Positions 1-8,745 of a DNA stretch of 64,000 nt are shown one piece after another; the stretch's first letter is position 1, and each line of letters opens with the position of its first letter. The notes under the pieces were generated by a model, which saw only the letters and a program-made list of their open reading frames with translations, was not told where the DNA came from and made no database searches. The DNA is taken from assembly GCF_004792655.1 (NCBI RefSeq), contig NZ_SRZC01000017.1, forward strand, positions 25,377 to 89,376. Reading direction: 5' to 3'. The position numbers and the translations under genes are program-made. Source of the DNA: Palleniella muris (lineage in GTDB: Bacteria > Bacteroidota > Bacteroidia > Bacteroidales > Bacteroidaceae).

Positions 1-1671
1 AACACCGTCCGGTGCCACATCTATGCGTCTCACCTTGTTATGTTTGGACATGTCCCAGGCAAGGTTTCCGTTCTTAGCGTTCTCAATGCTCCATATCCCG
101 CCGAGGGTGATGATGTTGAGACCGCCGTCGAAGGTGGCGACGAGTATGCGCCCGCGTGTGTCTTCGCAGATGTCATAGATATTGTCGCTGCTGATGGAAT
201 ACTTGTCGTTTTTGTCACAAACGAAATGGGAAAGTTTTCCGTTAGGCCATCTGAGATAGAGACCGTCACCTTTTGTGCCTATCCAAAGCCTGTCTTTGCT
301 GTCACGATACAGCGCATAGATGCCTTTTCTTGCACGAAACTCGAAGCCGGCGCCATAGAGATTACCGTCGATAGTGCCTGTAATCACAGTCCCATCCTTG
401 TCTTGAAGGACAGCGCGCGTCTCACGATTGTCGCTGCGGCGACTGAGACTGACATTTGTTGTCATAAAACTTACCAGCGCAAGGTTATGCGGACACAACG
501 CCCAGAGATTTCCTTGGTGGTCACTGTAATAACGCCGGATGCGTGGCACAACACGCTTCAAACTGTTTGTCGGCACCAGCGGATAAGCTACAAGTGTCCC
601 TGTGCGCTCATCAAAATAGGAGAAAGTGCCGTTTGTCGGCACGACCCACACTGTTCCATTACTGTCTTCATGGAACAAAGGCTTGTCGGAATGCGTCTCA
701 TCCGTAACGTTCGGCAAGGACGCATGAAGCCATTTCACATTGGTTTCCTTAGCGTTGAGATTCACAAGAGCCACTCCCGTAGCTGCCGTAAAGCACCACA
801 GGCGGTGCTTGGAGTCAACAAAGATTTCCAGAACCTCCGCAGAACCGCTGCCGGAATCTTGCAGAGAGACATGCTTCTCGCTGCCATTCCTTGTGTCAAG
901 CACCACTATGCCGGCATCGGTTGCCATGGCTATACGGTTGCGGTCAATAGGAATGCAGGAGTTCACGTGCCTTCCTTTGCGTGGTTCAAGCCATGTCTTG
1001 CCGTTCATGACATGGACATAGTCGTAGCGTTCCTTGGAGACAAACTTACCATCACAGTACGCTCCCTTGTCCGTAAAGCACCATTCGCGCCCTTTTTCGT
1101 CAAGGCAGACCTTATGGAGCTTGCCCGGAAACGAGAACCGCTGTATCCCTTTGCGCTCACGGAGAAGAGAGTCCGTGACCCTGTAATGCTCCGTTTCCTT
1201 TCCGACGAACCATGTATGACCGTTGGAAAGCGGATAAACCTTGCGGAGCTCGAACGGTTTCCGTATGCTGTTCGCACCTTTGCCCTCACCGTAAGATGCT
1301 ATTATCGCCGATGCATCGATATACTCACAGATATGGCTGTCGAAAAGATAAGCCCTATCTGTGTACGTAACTGTCCACAGATTGCCGTTATGTCCGTGGG
1401 CGATATGGCTCAGGTGGTTGGTAGGCAATACGGTTTTGCCCGGCACATTACGGAATGTGGTGAACTGATAGCCGTCATAACATGACAGTCCGTTCCACGA
1501 AATCATCCATGCAAGGTTGTCCGTGGAATGCACAAGTCCGGAGATTACGCCTGCCGGCAGTCCGTCTTCCGTTCCGAAAATGCGCACTTTACAACGCGGC
1601 TGTACCGCTGCCGCCACATTATCCAGTGACAGCAACAGCACAGCCAGTATTGTTGTAATGATGTGTTTCAA
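1..1671 (-). CDS. Hybrid two-component sensor, N-terminal propeller region (partial, runs off left edge)
   Basis: The visible part is an exported sensor domain. It opens with a signal peptide (KHIITTILAVLLLSL, then an AAA-type cleavage region) and continues with repeated two-component-regulator-propeller blades, for example RLWIGTKGDGLYLRW and NGNLWTV. In Bacteroidetes such proteins usually continue into a Y_Y_Y domain, histidine kinase, receiver and AraC domain and control polysaccharide loci; that part lies outside the window, so the hybrid kinase call is inferred. The only start that keeps the signal peptide is TTG at 1671, because a stop in the same frame (the xylB stop) lies at 1696-1698. 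The next ATG would remove the export signal. It follows xylB by 24 bp on the same strand, suggesting co-transcription. Confidence 0.82.
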   Translation of the reverse strand, partial: MKHIITTILAVLLLSLDNVAAAVQPRCKVRIFGTEDGLPAGVISGLVHSTDNLAWMISWNGLSCYDGYQFTTFRNVPGKTVLPTNHLSHIAHGHNGNLWTVTYTDRAYLFDSHICEYIDASAIIASYGEGKGANSIRKPFELRKVYPLSNGHTWFVGKETEHYRVTDSLLRERKGIQRFSFPGKLHKVCLDEKGREWCFTDKGAYCDGKFVSKERYDYVHVMNGKTWLEPRKGRHVNSCIPIDRNRIAMATDAGIVVLDTRNGSEKHVSLQDSGSGSAEVLEIFVDSKHRLWCFTAATGVALVNLNAKETNVKWLHASLPNVTDETHSDKPLFHEDSNGTVWVVPTNGTFSYFDERTGTLVAYPLVPTNSLKRVVPRIRRYYSDHQGNLWALCPHNLALVSFMTTNVSLSRRSDNRETRAVLQDKDGTVITGTIDGNLYGAGFEFRARKGIYALYRDSKDRLWIGTKGDGLYLRWPNGKLSHFVCDKNDKYSISSDNIYDICEDTRGRILVATFDGGLNIITLGGIWSIENAKNGNLAWDMSKHNKVRRIDVAPDGV

Positions 1672-1695
1672 AATAGTATCAGAGATATTTCGTGC

Positions 1696-3192
1696 TTATT
1701 TTCCTGCCAAAGCGACCTTCCAGCGCTCGTATGCAGCCTTGTATTCGGCTGCCTCAGCCTCCGGTTTCTCTGTCGCAATGTGCTTCAGAGTCTTGAAAGC
1801 GTCATCACTGTCCTTATAGATTCCTGCACCGATGCCTGCACCATAGGCAGCACCTACACTGCCGTCTGTCTCATACAGCTCGATTGTCGCTCCTGTAACG
1901 GCGGCAAGAGTACGGCGGAACAGCGGTGAGAGGAAAAGGTTTGCATGTCCCGCCTTGATGGTCTTGATGTCCATGCCCATCTGTGCCATGATTTCCATGC
2001 CATAGGCGAAGGAGAAAGCGATGCCTTCCTGAGCAGCGCGAAGCATGTGTGCCTTGGTGTGAATGTTGAAATTTATGCCGTGGACAGACGCTCCCGGATT
2101 CTCATTCTGCAGCACACGCTCCGCTCCATTGCCGAAAGGAATGACGCTAAGTCCCTCTGCTCCAACAGGAACAGACTCTGCAAGGTCGTTCATTTCGCTA
2201 TAGGAAATGCCCTCCGGAGCCACAGTGCGCTTCATCCAAGCATTCAGAATGCCGGTGCCGTTGATGCAGAGAAGCACGCCGAGACGGGTGTCCGGTTGGT
2301 TATGGTTGACATGTGCGAAAGTGTTCACGCGTGATTTCGGGTCGTAGTTCACCTCACCGAGCACACCATAAACCACACCTGATGTTCCTCCCGTTGCAGC
2401 AATCTCGCCCGGTTTCATTACATTCAGGGAGAGAGCATTGTTAGGCTGGTCGCCGCCACGATAGGAAATAGGTGTGCCTTCAGGGATGCCAAGTTCATCG
2501 GCGATAGCCTTGCAGACACGTGACTGCACTGAGAATGTCGGCACAATCTCCGCAATGATGTCGTCAGAGAAGCCGAAATGGTTCATCACATCACGCGAAA
2601 CCTCATTGTCCTTGAAGTCCCAGAACATTCCTTCCGACAGACCTGAAACGGTTGTTTTCTTGTCTCCGCCTGACAGACGCATGGCGATATAGTCGCCCGG
2701 AAGCATGATTTTGTCGATGTTATTATAGATGTCAGGCTCGTTTTCCTTGACCCATGCGAGTTTGGCAGCCGTGAAATTGCCGGGAGAGTTAAGCAGATGA
2801 CCGAGGCATTTCTCACCTCCGATAGCCTCAAAGGCAGCGTTTCCGTAAGGCACGGCACGTCCGTCGCACCAGATTATTGACGGGCGCAAAGGTTTTCCGT
2901 CCTTATCCACGCAGACAAGTCCGTGCATCTGGTAGGAGATTCCTATCGCTGCGACTGCGGAAAGTGGAGAATCTCCACCGATTTTCTCACAAACGCGCCG
3001 GGTGGCGGCACACAGTTCGTCCCACCACATCTCAGGTTCCTGCTCTGCCCATCCTGCCTCTTTGGAGATTATCGGTGCCTCCTGGTCAGGATATTGCGCA
3101 CTTGCCACTGTCTTTCCTGTCGCTGCGTCGACGACAGAAGCCTTTACTGAAGATGTCCCGATGTCATATCCCAGCAAATATTTCTTTTCCAT
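1696..3192 (-). CDS. xylB: Xylulokinase (FGGY family)
   Basis: Phosphorylates D-xylulose with ATP to xylulose 5-phosphate, feeding xylose into the pentose phosphate pathway in the cytoplasm. The 498 residues match the usual length. The N-terminal FGGY phosphate loop DIGTSSVKASVVD is present, followed by SYQMHGLV and the IIWCDGRA segment typical of sugar kinases. The second half carries YRGGDQPNNALSLNV and ATGGTSGVVYG for nucleotide binding, and GAAYGAGIGAG near the C-terminus. The gene precedes the sensor-regulator at 1671 with a 24-bp gap, which suggests a pentose utilisation locus extending left of the window. The family also contains other sugar kinases, so substrate is inferred from overall resemblance to XylB. 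Confidence 0.9.
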   Translation of the reverse strand: MEKKYLLGYDIGTSSVKASVVDAATGKTVASAQYPDQEAPIISKEAGWAEQEPEMWWDELCAATRRVCEKIGGDSPLSAVAAIGISYQMHGLVCVDKDGKPLRPSIIWCDGRAVPYGNAAFEAIGGEKCLGHLLNSPGNFTAAKLAWVKENEPDIYNNIDKIMLPGDYIAMRLSGGDKKTTVSGLSEGMFWDFKDNEVSRDVMNHFGFSDDIIAEIVPTFSVQSRVCKAIADELGIPEGTPISYRGGDQPNNALSLNVMKPGEIAATGGTSGVVYGVLGEVNYDPKSRVNTFAHVNHNQPDTRLGVLLCINGTGILNAWMKRTVAPEGISYSEMNDLAESVPVGAEGLSVIPFGNGAERVLQNENPGASVHGINFNIHTKAHMLRAAQEGIAFSFAYGMEIMAQMGMDIKTIKAGHANLFLSPLFRRTLAAVTGATIELYETDGSVGAAYGAGIGAGIYKDSDDAFKTLKHIATEKPEAEAAEYKAAYERWKVALAGK

Positions 3193-3353
3193 AAGTCGTA
3201 TAGTTTTGTTGTTTGTATGGTTTTAATCATTATGTGTTAAACAAGCCAACGGAACGACAATGCAGCCTTTCCATGACAGACGCATTGACATTCCGTTAGC
3301 AAAATTAATAATAAGTTCTGAATAATACAAATTTTATGGGCAGAATTTCAATG

Positions 3354-4913
3354 TTATGCCGCATCTTGTTCGTTTATCTGCCAACTTGTTATTCCGCGCT
3401 CTTTTGTGCTGAACGCTATGCCGATGCTGACGATTGGCAGGTTGAGAAGTGAGAAGCGTGCCGGATAGTCCTTCAAATCTATCTGCTGCATAGCCTCATC
3501 GCTTGGCGCATCAATCTTTGTTTCTATCAGATAAAGCTTGCCGAAGAGCTTCATCACAAGGTCAACACGACCGTCGGAAGTATGCACTTCCACATCGCCA
3601 TAGCCTCCGAAAAGCGAGAAGATGACGTAGAGCATCTGCTGCCAGTGACCTTCGTAATTAATGTTATCACAATAAGGGACAGTCTTGAAGAACTTCTGCA
3701 AAAGTTGCAAAGCTCCATCCATATCGTTCTGATAGAATGCACGGACAAGGCGGTTGATGGTCATGTTCGTATCGGACGATTGTATATAGTTTGGCAACAA
3801 TGCCTTCATCAGTCCGATACGCACCTCATTGTTCGGGATGTCAAGTGTATATAGGTCGAACAATTCCGAGTAGTCTTTTATGGTGACATACCCGCTTTGG
3901 TACATCAACGGCATGATTGAGTGCATTGTTTCCACAGGCGTGTCAAAGTCATCTGCAGTCGCCTCGATTCTTGAGCCTATCTCTGACGGCAGAGTGTTGT
4001 ATTTCCGCATCATCTCTATGAGATAAGTCGGAGTGCCGGAACTGAACCAATAGTTGCCTATCTGCATACGGTTAAAGCAGGTCAGGAGGCTGAACGGGTT
4101 GAAGATGTCCGGCGATACGGAGGAGAAATGGTAACCGTCGTAGTTGTATTTCAACCGTTCTATCGCTTCTTCGCGACTGACTTTCAACTTCTCTGCCAGC
4201 AGATCAATGTCCTCACTCATGTCGGTGAGCAGTTCTTCTTTTGTGATTCCGCAGATGCCGGCGAATCTGTCCCACATCGTGATGTTGTCGATGTTGTTCA
4301 GTTCGGAGAAGATACTGAGCTGCGAGAACTTTGTTATTCCGGTGAAGAACACAAAGCGCAGATATGGGTCGCAAGCCTTCAAAGGACTGTAGAACGCACG
4401 CATTATGTGGCGAAGATTCATCAGTCTGTCTCCCTCGTGTGCCACATCAAGCAGCGGAGCGTCATACTCATCGATGATGACGACCACCTGCTTGCCGGTC
4501 TTTTTGTATGCAGCCTCTATCAAATCATCAAGATGTGAGAATGTCGGCATCCTCTCTGTGGCGTAAATACTTTCGTATCTGCGCATCTGGCGCAACAGAT
4601 ATTCCCGCAATTGTGCCTCATCCATGTGCTTGTCCTTGCTCATGTCGAAATGCAGCACAGGGTATTGCTCCCATTCTTTCTCAAGCTCCGCAATCTTAAG
4701 ACCCTCAAAAAGCTCCTTGCGCCCTTCGAAATAGCAATGCAAAGTACTTGCGAGCAACGACTTGCCGAAACGGCGCGGACGACCGAGGAATACATTTTTT
4801 GCATTCCCGTTTGCCAGATTATACACATAATCCGTCTTGTCGATGTACAAGTAACCTTTCGTCCTTATTTCCACAAACGACTGTATTCCGAGTGGGTATC
4901 TGTGCTTTTCCAT
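3354..4913 (-). CDS. AAA-ATPase-like / PD-(D/E)XK nuclease protein
   Basis: A 519-residue protein of the group often annotated as AAA-ATPase-like plus PD-(D/E)XK nuclease superfamily. It begins with the hallmark YPLGIQSFVEIRTKGYLYIDKT, followed by a P-loop-like GRPRRFGKS at residues 44-52 and a Walker B-like VVVIIDEYDAPL. The C-terminal third reads GDVEVHTSDGRVDLVMK then KLYLIETKID, a nuclease-like D...ExK core. The substrate is unknown; the family is very common in Bacteroidales, often in many copies, and may be linked to mobile or defence functions (inference). It is a single-gene unit with its own promoter at 4940-4971. Confidence 0.85.
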   Translation of the reverse strand: MEKHRYPLGIQSFVEIRTKGYLYIDKTDYVYNLANGNAKNVFLGRPRRFGKSLLASTLHCYFEGRKELFEGLKIAELEKEWEQYPVLHFDMSKDKHMDEAQLREYLLRQMRRYESIYATERMPTFSHLDDLIEAAYKKTGKQVVVIIDEYDAPLLDVAHEGDRLMNLRHIMRAFYSPLKACDPYLRFVFFTGITKFSQLSIFSELNNIDNITMWDRFAGICGITKEELLTDMSEDIDLLAEKLKVSREEAIERLKYNYDGYHFSSVSPDIFNPFSLLTCFNRMQIGNYWFSSGTPTYLIEMMRKYNTLPSEIGSRIEATADDFDTPVETMHSIMPLMYQSGYVTIKDYSELFDLYTLDIPNNEVRIGLMKALLPNYIQSSDTNMTINRLVRAFYQNDMDGALQLLQKFFKTVPYCDNINYEGHWQQMLYVIFSLFGGYGDVEVHTSDGRVDLVMKLFGKLYLIETKIDAPSDEAMQQIDLKDYPARFSLLNLPIVSIGIAFSTKERGITSWQINEQDAA

Positions 4914-4939
4914 ACTCTTGATTGCTTTTTATTTCGCCA

Positions 4940-4971
4940 CAAATATACTACTTTTTGCCGACATAAGCAAA
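4940..4971 (-). promoter_or_regulatory. Bacteroidetes-type promoter of the AAA/PD-(D/E)XK gene
   Basis: On the minus strand TTTG (4968-4971) is followed after exactly 20 bp by TATATTTG (4940-4947), matching the TTTG / TAnnTTTG promoter. Transcription would begin about 20 bases ahead of the ATG at 4913, supporting that start. Confidence 0.7.
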
Positions 4972-5223
4972 TTTGCATTCTCTTTTTTGCGCCTTTATCT
5001 TACGGAAGGTGAACAATCAAAGATGTTTTGACGACAGAAGAGCCGTACATGTCATACCATCATCCATGGCTATGCCATTGAAATGACAGTTTTAAAACGG
5101 TGAAAAATCTTTACAAACGAAAGCAATGGGTTTTCTAATTATTTCTGTTCAAAAACCTTGAAAACACGTCTTTTCAAGGGGAAAATAATACTTTCACAAA
5201 TCATTTCTATTAAAATAAAGAGC

Positions 5224-5481
5224 AAAAGGTATCACTTTATGATTCAAAAGCTATTGATTAGTATTGCCATTCGATACCTTTTGGACTGTAAAGTGATACC
5301 ATTTGTCATGTCAAGCGTTACCTTTCGCTATAAAAATGGATAGTGATAAGAATACAAATATCCTTATACCATTGATTACCAACACAGTATAAAAAGCATA
5401 AAATCCACGCAATAGTTTTGTTTTCCATGTGTGATTTTAGTTTTACGCGACTATTTGCGTTAAAAAAGGCGTGAGTTTTCT
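5224..5481. repeat. 22-bp periodic array 1 plus distal GGCGTGAGTTTTC motif
   Basis: This gap (4914-5501) has no convincing gene. It holds five consecutive 22-bp units (5224-5245, 5246-5267, 5268-5289, 5290-5311, 5312-5333). Each has a GGTATCAC, GATACC or GTTACC-like core in the same phase; unit 2 is the most diverged. A 15-bp word AGGCGTGAGTTTTCT lies at 5467-5481, about 148 bp after the last core. The same word, inverted and at the same distance, accompanies array 3 near 41.1 kb. Function unknown. The units are contiguous with no spacers, so this is not a CRISPR. Confidence 0.75.
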
Positions 5482-5501
5482 AATTTCCATTCGCTTCCAC
5501 C

Positions 5502-7646
5502 CTACTCATGCTTCATCACCCCCGGGTCGGTCTTCCGTGGTCGGAGGATGCGCTCAGCCTCAGCAAATTTCCTGCCACGGGACAGACTGACATTCAGTTG
5601 CAGAGTCACTTTGTTGCCCATATCGCCGGAAGAGACACGGAGATTCCTATGCAGATTGCGGTTGAGAAGCTCAATGTCGTTCACCGCAACATCCTTGCGG
5701 AAAGGGTTCTGCCAATGGAGTGCAAGGTTGAAAACGTGGTTGAAGCGGTAGGAAGCAGACAGGGATGTCGTGATGCAGCCCTTCGATTTTGTCTCGCCTT
5801 CCATGAAACTCCAGCCGTTACCGGCAGAGGCGGAGAGCATAAGCCTGCCGAGATAGGCGTTCATCTGCGCACTGTACATCAGCGAAGTGAAGGTGTGCGT
5901 ATAGTCATCGCCATAGTTCCAGCAGCGCGACACTGCTCCGTAAAGCGACACATCGAGCTTGTCGGCAATGAGATGCAGGGTTGTATAGTCACCGACAAAC
6001 ATCATCCTGATTGACCCTTGGTTACGCCTTGTGAACAAGAACTGCGTCGTGCCGTCGTCCAAAGTGTTGCGAGTAATGTTCTGCATTATGGTGTTGCTCC
6101 TGTAATAAAGGTACATGGCGGAGAGCTGCGAATCGACTTTCTTCCCCGCAAACGACAGCAGGAGACTGTGCTCATTGCGGTTGTCGGGCTTCAAGGAAGG
6201 ATTGCCGACGGTCATTTCCTTTATCACGCCCGACGGCAAAGGCACTGTTTCGTCGGTTGTCGTGACATCGTTCAGGAACATGTTCTTCGGTGCGTGGATT
6301 GACAACTCGTAATTGTAACGCACGAAAAAGGCAGGCGAGAACTTGTAACTCAGCATCACGACAGGACGAGGCAGCGTATAACGGAACGACTCACCGCCCT
6401 GAGTGTAGCGTTTTTGTGCCAGTCCAATGCCGGCTTTCCAACCCAGTTTGCCTGACGAACCGCGCAACTGTGCATAGGCGTAGACCTCCGATTGGCGCAT
6501 CAGGGGTGAGTTGGCAATATCGCCGGAGTACTCGTTGCTTATGCGGTCACGGCTGTATTGCAGCCCTGCCGACAGCGTGAAAGGCTTCAAACGGTTCTCG
6601 TACAGCACCTCACCGCTCACAGAACGCATCTTTCCTCGCACACTATAAGCATACTCTCCGACATCTTCGCGACGGTAGTCATAACGGCTGCCGACATACG
6701 CTGCCGTGGCATTGGCGGTCAATGTCTGCTTGTGCGGAAGATTGATATTGACATATAGGTCCAGCTGCGGTGAGGAATAGCGGTCGCGAATGTTGGAGAC
6801 AACATTTGCAATGCCCACCGGTGTCTCCATTTCCCGAACGCGTCGTGCCTTGGGAGCGTGGGAGAACGCACCCGACAAAGCCACATTAAACTGATATTTT
6901 CCTTCATCCGCAAGACTGTATCTGAGGCGCATCGTGCCGTCAATGCCTTTGTCGGGATTGACAATGTCCTTGGCAAAGGCGGTGTACTCTGTACCGTCGG
7001 CAAGGGTGTAGGTAGTGGTTCTCTCCGTCATAACTCCGTCACTGTAGCGCAATCCGCAACCGTAATCCAAGGAAATCTCACTCTTGCCACGGTTGAAGCG
7101 TGCGAAAACGTTCTGCGAACCGCGCAGGCAGGTCAGCGGTTGCGTAAGTTCTCCGCCAATGGTGTAGCCGCTTGTCGGTCGCACTACATTGATGTTTATT
7201 ACATAAGCGATGTCCTTGCCGTAGCGCAATCCCGGCTCGCGGATGAAGTCAACAGACTTTACAGTCGCCATTTCCAGAGCCAAAAGGTCTTGGGAGGTAG
7301 CGACAATGTCGTTGATGCGTATCTGCACACCGCCGAGAATGTCAGGGGATTTTATCTCCTTCGTCACCTCATCGACAGAGATTCCCGGCAAGGCGAGGGT
7401 TTTAAGGAGGGAATAGCCGGTGGCGGAAGCCTCCAACTGCCTGCGTGTGGGGAAGATTCGCTGGCCGTTTTCGGTGTTCACAACCCTGTGTCCCTGCACC
7501 GTAACCTCCCCTATCTCTATCGGTTCTTTTACAGAAACGGTGTCGGAAGGCTCCTGTGCCAATAATGGTGCGGACATAAAAACGAAGCATGACAACACTG
7601 CTCCCGCCATGCTTCGCCGGCAGGAAAACGCTTGCCGGAATGCCAT
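5502..7646 (-). CDS. Outer-membrane beta-barrel protein (TonB-receptor-like)
   Basis: An exported outer-membrane protein of about 714 residues. After the signal peptide (MAFRQAFSCRRSMAGAVLSC... SAPLLAQ) comes EIGEVTVQGHRV, a plug-like segment (GILGGVQIRIND-type, here PDILGGVQIRINDIVA) and then a long series of amphipathic beta-strands with aromatic ends, as in the outer-membrane beta-barrel family 3 proteins. It lacks an obvious carboxypeptidase-like N-terminal domain and a clear TonB box. The open frame extends to an ATG at 7691, but that start lies within an inverted repeat and would bury the signal peptide; the ATG at 7646 is preferred. It lies downstream of the winged-helix regulator at 7811-8539, the likely controller. 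Ligand unknown. Confidence 0.8.
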   Translation of the reverse strand: MAFRQAFSCRRSMAGAVLSCFVFMSAPLLAQEPSDTVSVKEPIEIGEVTVQGHRVVNTENGQRIFPTRRQLEASATGYSLLKTLALPGISVDEVTKEIKSPDILGGVQIRINDIVATSQDLLALEMATVKSVDFIREPGLRYGKDIAYVININVVRPTSGYTIGGELTQPLTCLRGSQNVFARFNRGKSEISLDYGCGLRYSDGVMTERTTTYTLADGTEYTAFAKDIVNPDKGIDGTMRLRYSLADEGKYQFNVALSGAFSHAPKARRVREMETPVGIANVVSNIRDRYSSPQLDLYVNINLPHKQTLTANATAAYVGSRYDYRREDVGEYAYSVRGKMRSVSGEVLYENRLKPFTLSAGLQYSRDRISNEYSGDIANSPLMRQSEVYAYAQLRGSSGKLGWKAGIGLAQKRYTQGGESFRYTLPRPVVMLSYKFSPAFFVRYNYELSIHAPKNMFLNDVTTTDETVPLPSGVIKEMTVGNPSLKPDNRNEHSLLLSFAGKKVDSQLSAMYLYYRSNTIMQNITRNTLDDGTTQFLFTRRNQGSIRMMFVGDYTTLHLIADKLDVSLYGAVSRCWNYGDDYTHTFTSLMYSAQMNAYLGRLMLSASAGNGWSFMEGETKSKGCITTSLSASYRFNHVFNLALHWQNPFRKDVAVNDIELLNRNLHRNLRVSSGDMGNKVTLQLNVSLSRGRKFAEAERILRPRKTDPGVMKHE

Positions 7647-7682
7647 TGTGGCAAGCGTAGGATGAATAAAATCAAATAAATA

Positions 7683-7735
7683 AAAGCCCATATCTTTGCA
7701 TCTGTGATTTGTTTGCAGTGCAAAGGTATGGGCTT
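7683..7735. promoter_or_regulatory. Inverted repeat carrying two facing -7 boxes
   Basis: Two 18-bp arms (7683-7700 and 7718-7735) match at 17 positions around a 17-bp spacer. Each arm contains a Bacteroidetes -7 box: TATCTTTG on the plus strand at 7691-7698 and TACCTTTG on the minus strand at 7721-7728. The minus box could start transcription of the barrel gene. The arms could equally form a hairpin ending the regulator transcript, since GGGCTTTT follows on the minus strand. Confidence 0.55.
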
Positions 7736-7810
7736 TTTATGTTTTAAGTGAGGAAAACTGTCTGACATTTGCCTGACATTATTCCTGACAAACGGCTAAC
7801 AACTTGTTTT

Positions 7811-8539
7811 TCAGTCGCAAGAAGTTTTGTCCTTCAGCATATATGCACGTCCTCTGTCCGACTCGATGTGCAGGTTTCCGTACTGTTCTATGATAGGTTT
7901 TATCCTTCGGACGAGCGTGTAGAGCGTGTCACTCGCATCCGGTTTCTTGGGCCAGAGGTCAGCGCAAATCCTCTCTTTCGGCAGTCGGTGGGCATCGGAA
8001 AGGAAGAGCATTTCCATCAGACGGTGCTGCATAGGCGTGAAGCGCACCTCCTCTTTCTCCGCTGTGTAAAACCGTTTGCATGCCAAATCGTAGGACAAAC
8101 CTCCAAAACTGACCACATCTTCCACCGCATTTGCCGCCACCAAAGGATGCCGCCGGCGATGCCACAGCACCCCAACCGTCCACAATGCCGTCAGCAACAG
8201 TAGCACTGCCGTCATCCTTTGGTCAGACATCCGCAGCACAGTAAGGAACGGGCAGCAGGCGTCCGCTTCAAGAACAGTGGCGTGACGGTCACCGATTCTG
8301 ACCATTCTCACAGAGATTGCCGCCGTGTCCCTTATCTCCGCAATGGCTATATTGCTGCGATAAACACTGACGGTGTCGGGAGTTATGACATCGCTCCGCT
8401 GCTGTCGCAGTGCCACGGCAAGTGCCCTGTCTGCCTCATGTTGCAGGCAAGCACTCTGATTCTCGTAACTGCAATAGCTTGAGAACAGCGCACTGAGAAG
8501 CAGCACAAGGAATACTGTTATTGAAAGGTATGGTTTCAT
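7811..8539 (-). CDS. Membrane-anchored winged-helix transcriptional regulator (ToxR-like layout)
   Basis: A 242-residue protein with an N-terminal hydrophobic segment (residues about 5-22, LSITVFLVLLLSALFSSYC), an extracytoplasmic stretch of about 85 residues containing two adjacent cysteines, a second membrane segment (MTAVLLLLTALWTVGVLW), then a cytoplasmic OmpR/PhoB-type winged helix (FTPMQHRLMEMLF ... RICADLWPKKPDASDTLYTLVRRIKPII). This reversed arrangement, with DNA binding at the C-terminus, suggests a one-component sensor that reads an envelope signal. It is 164 bp upstream of the barrel gene start on the same strand, so it probably regulates that gene. There is no receiver domain. Its own promoter may use TAACTTTG near 8607-8614. 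Confidence 0.78.
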   Translation of the reverse strand: MKPYLSITVFLVLLLSALFSSYCSYENQSACLQHEADRALAVALRQQRSDVITPDTVSVYRSNIAIAEIRDTAAISVRMVRIGDRHATVLEADACCPFLTVLRMSDQRMTAVLLLLTALWTVGVLWHRRRHPLVAANAVEDVVSFGGLSYDLACKRFYTAEKEEVRFTPMQHRLMEMLFLSDAHRLPKERICADLWPKKPDASDTLYTLVRRIKPIIEQYGNLHIESDRGRAYMLKDKTSCD

Positions 8540-8745
8540 AAGGAAACTTTGTTAAAAAATAGCCATTTTGTTGCATTTTTTTGTGTAATTACACCTATTT
8601 AGGCAACAAAGTTACGTTTTTATTTTGAATTATCCCAAATTTATCAGAACAAAATCAAAGATACAACACTGTTATTACATTATTTGTCACTTTCCAAGAC
8701 TTTCATCTTGCAGCAAAGTCCTTTTACTAAGTTTTGAAGACTGCA

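Noticed and set aside
40..1485. Long plus-strand open frame of 481 codons
   Set aside because: Antisense shadow of the sensor gene, whose minus-strand frame shows a signal peptide and propeller motifs. No family features on the plus strand.
5224..5333. Possible CRISPR array (also 21873-21982, 41173-41260, 17186-17273)
   Set aside because: The 22-bp units are contiguous and similar to each other; there are no unique spacers and no cas genes in the window.
5158..5343. 61-codon plus-strand frame through array 1
   Set aside because: Translation of tandem repeat DNA with no domain and no promoter.
6858..7565. Plus-strand frame of 235 codons within the barrel gene
   Set aside because: Antisense shadow; the minus-strand frame has the signal peptide and barrel strands.
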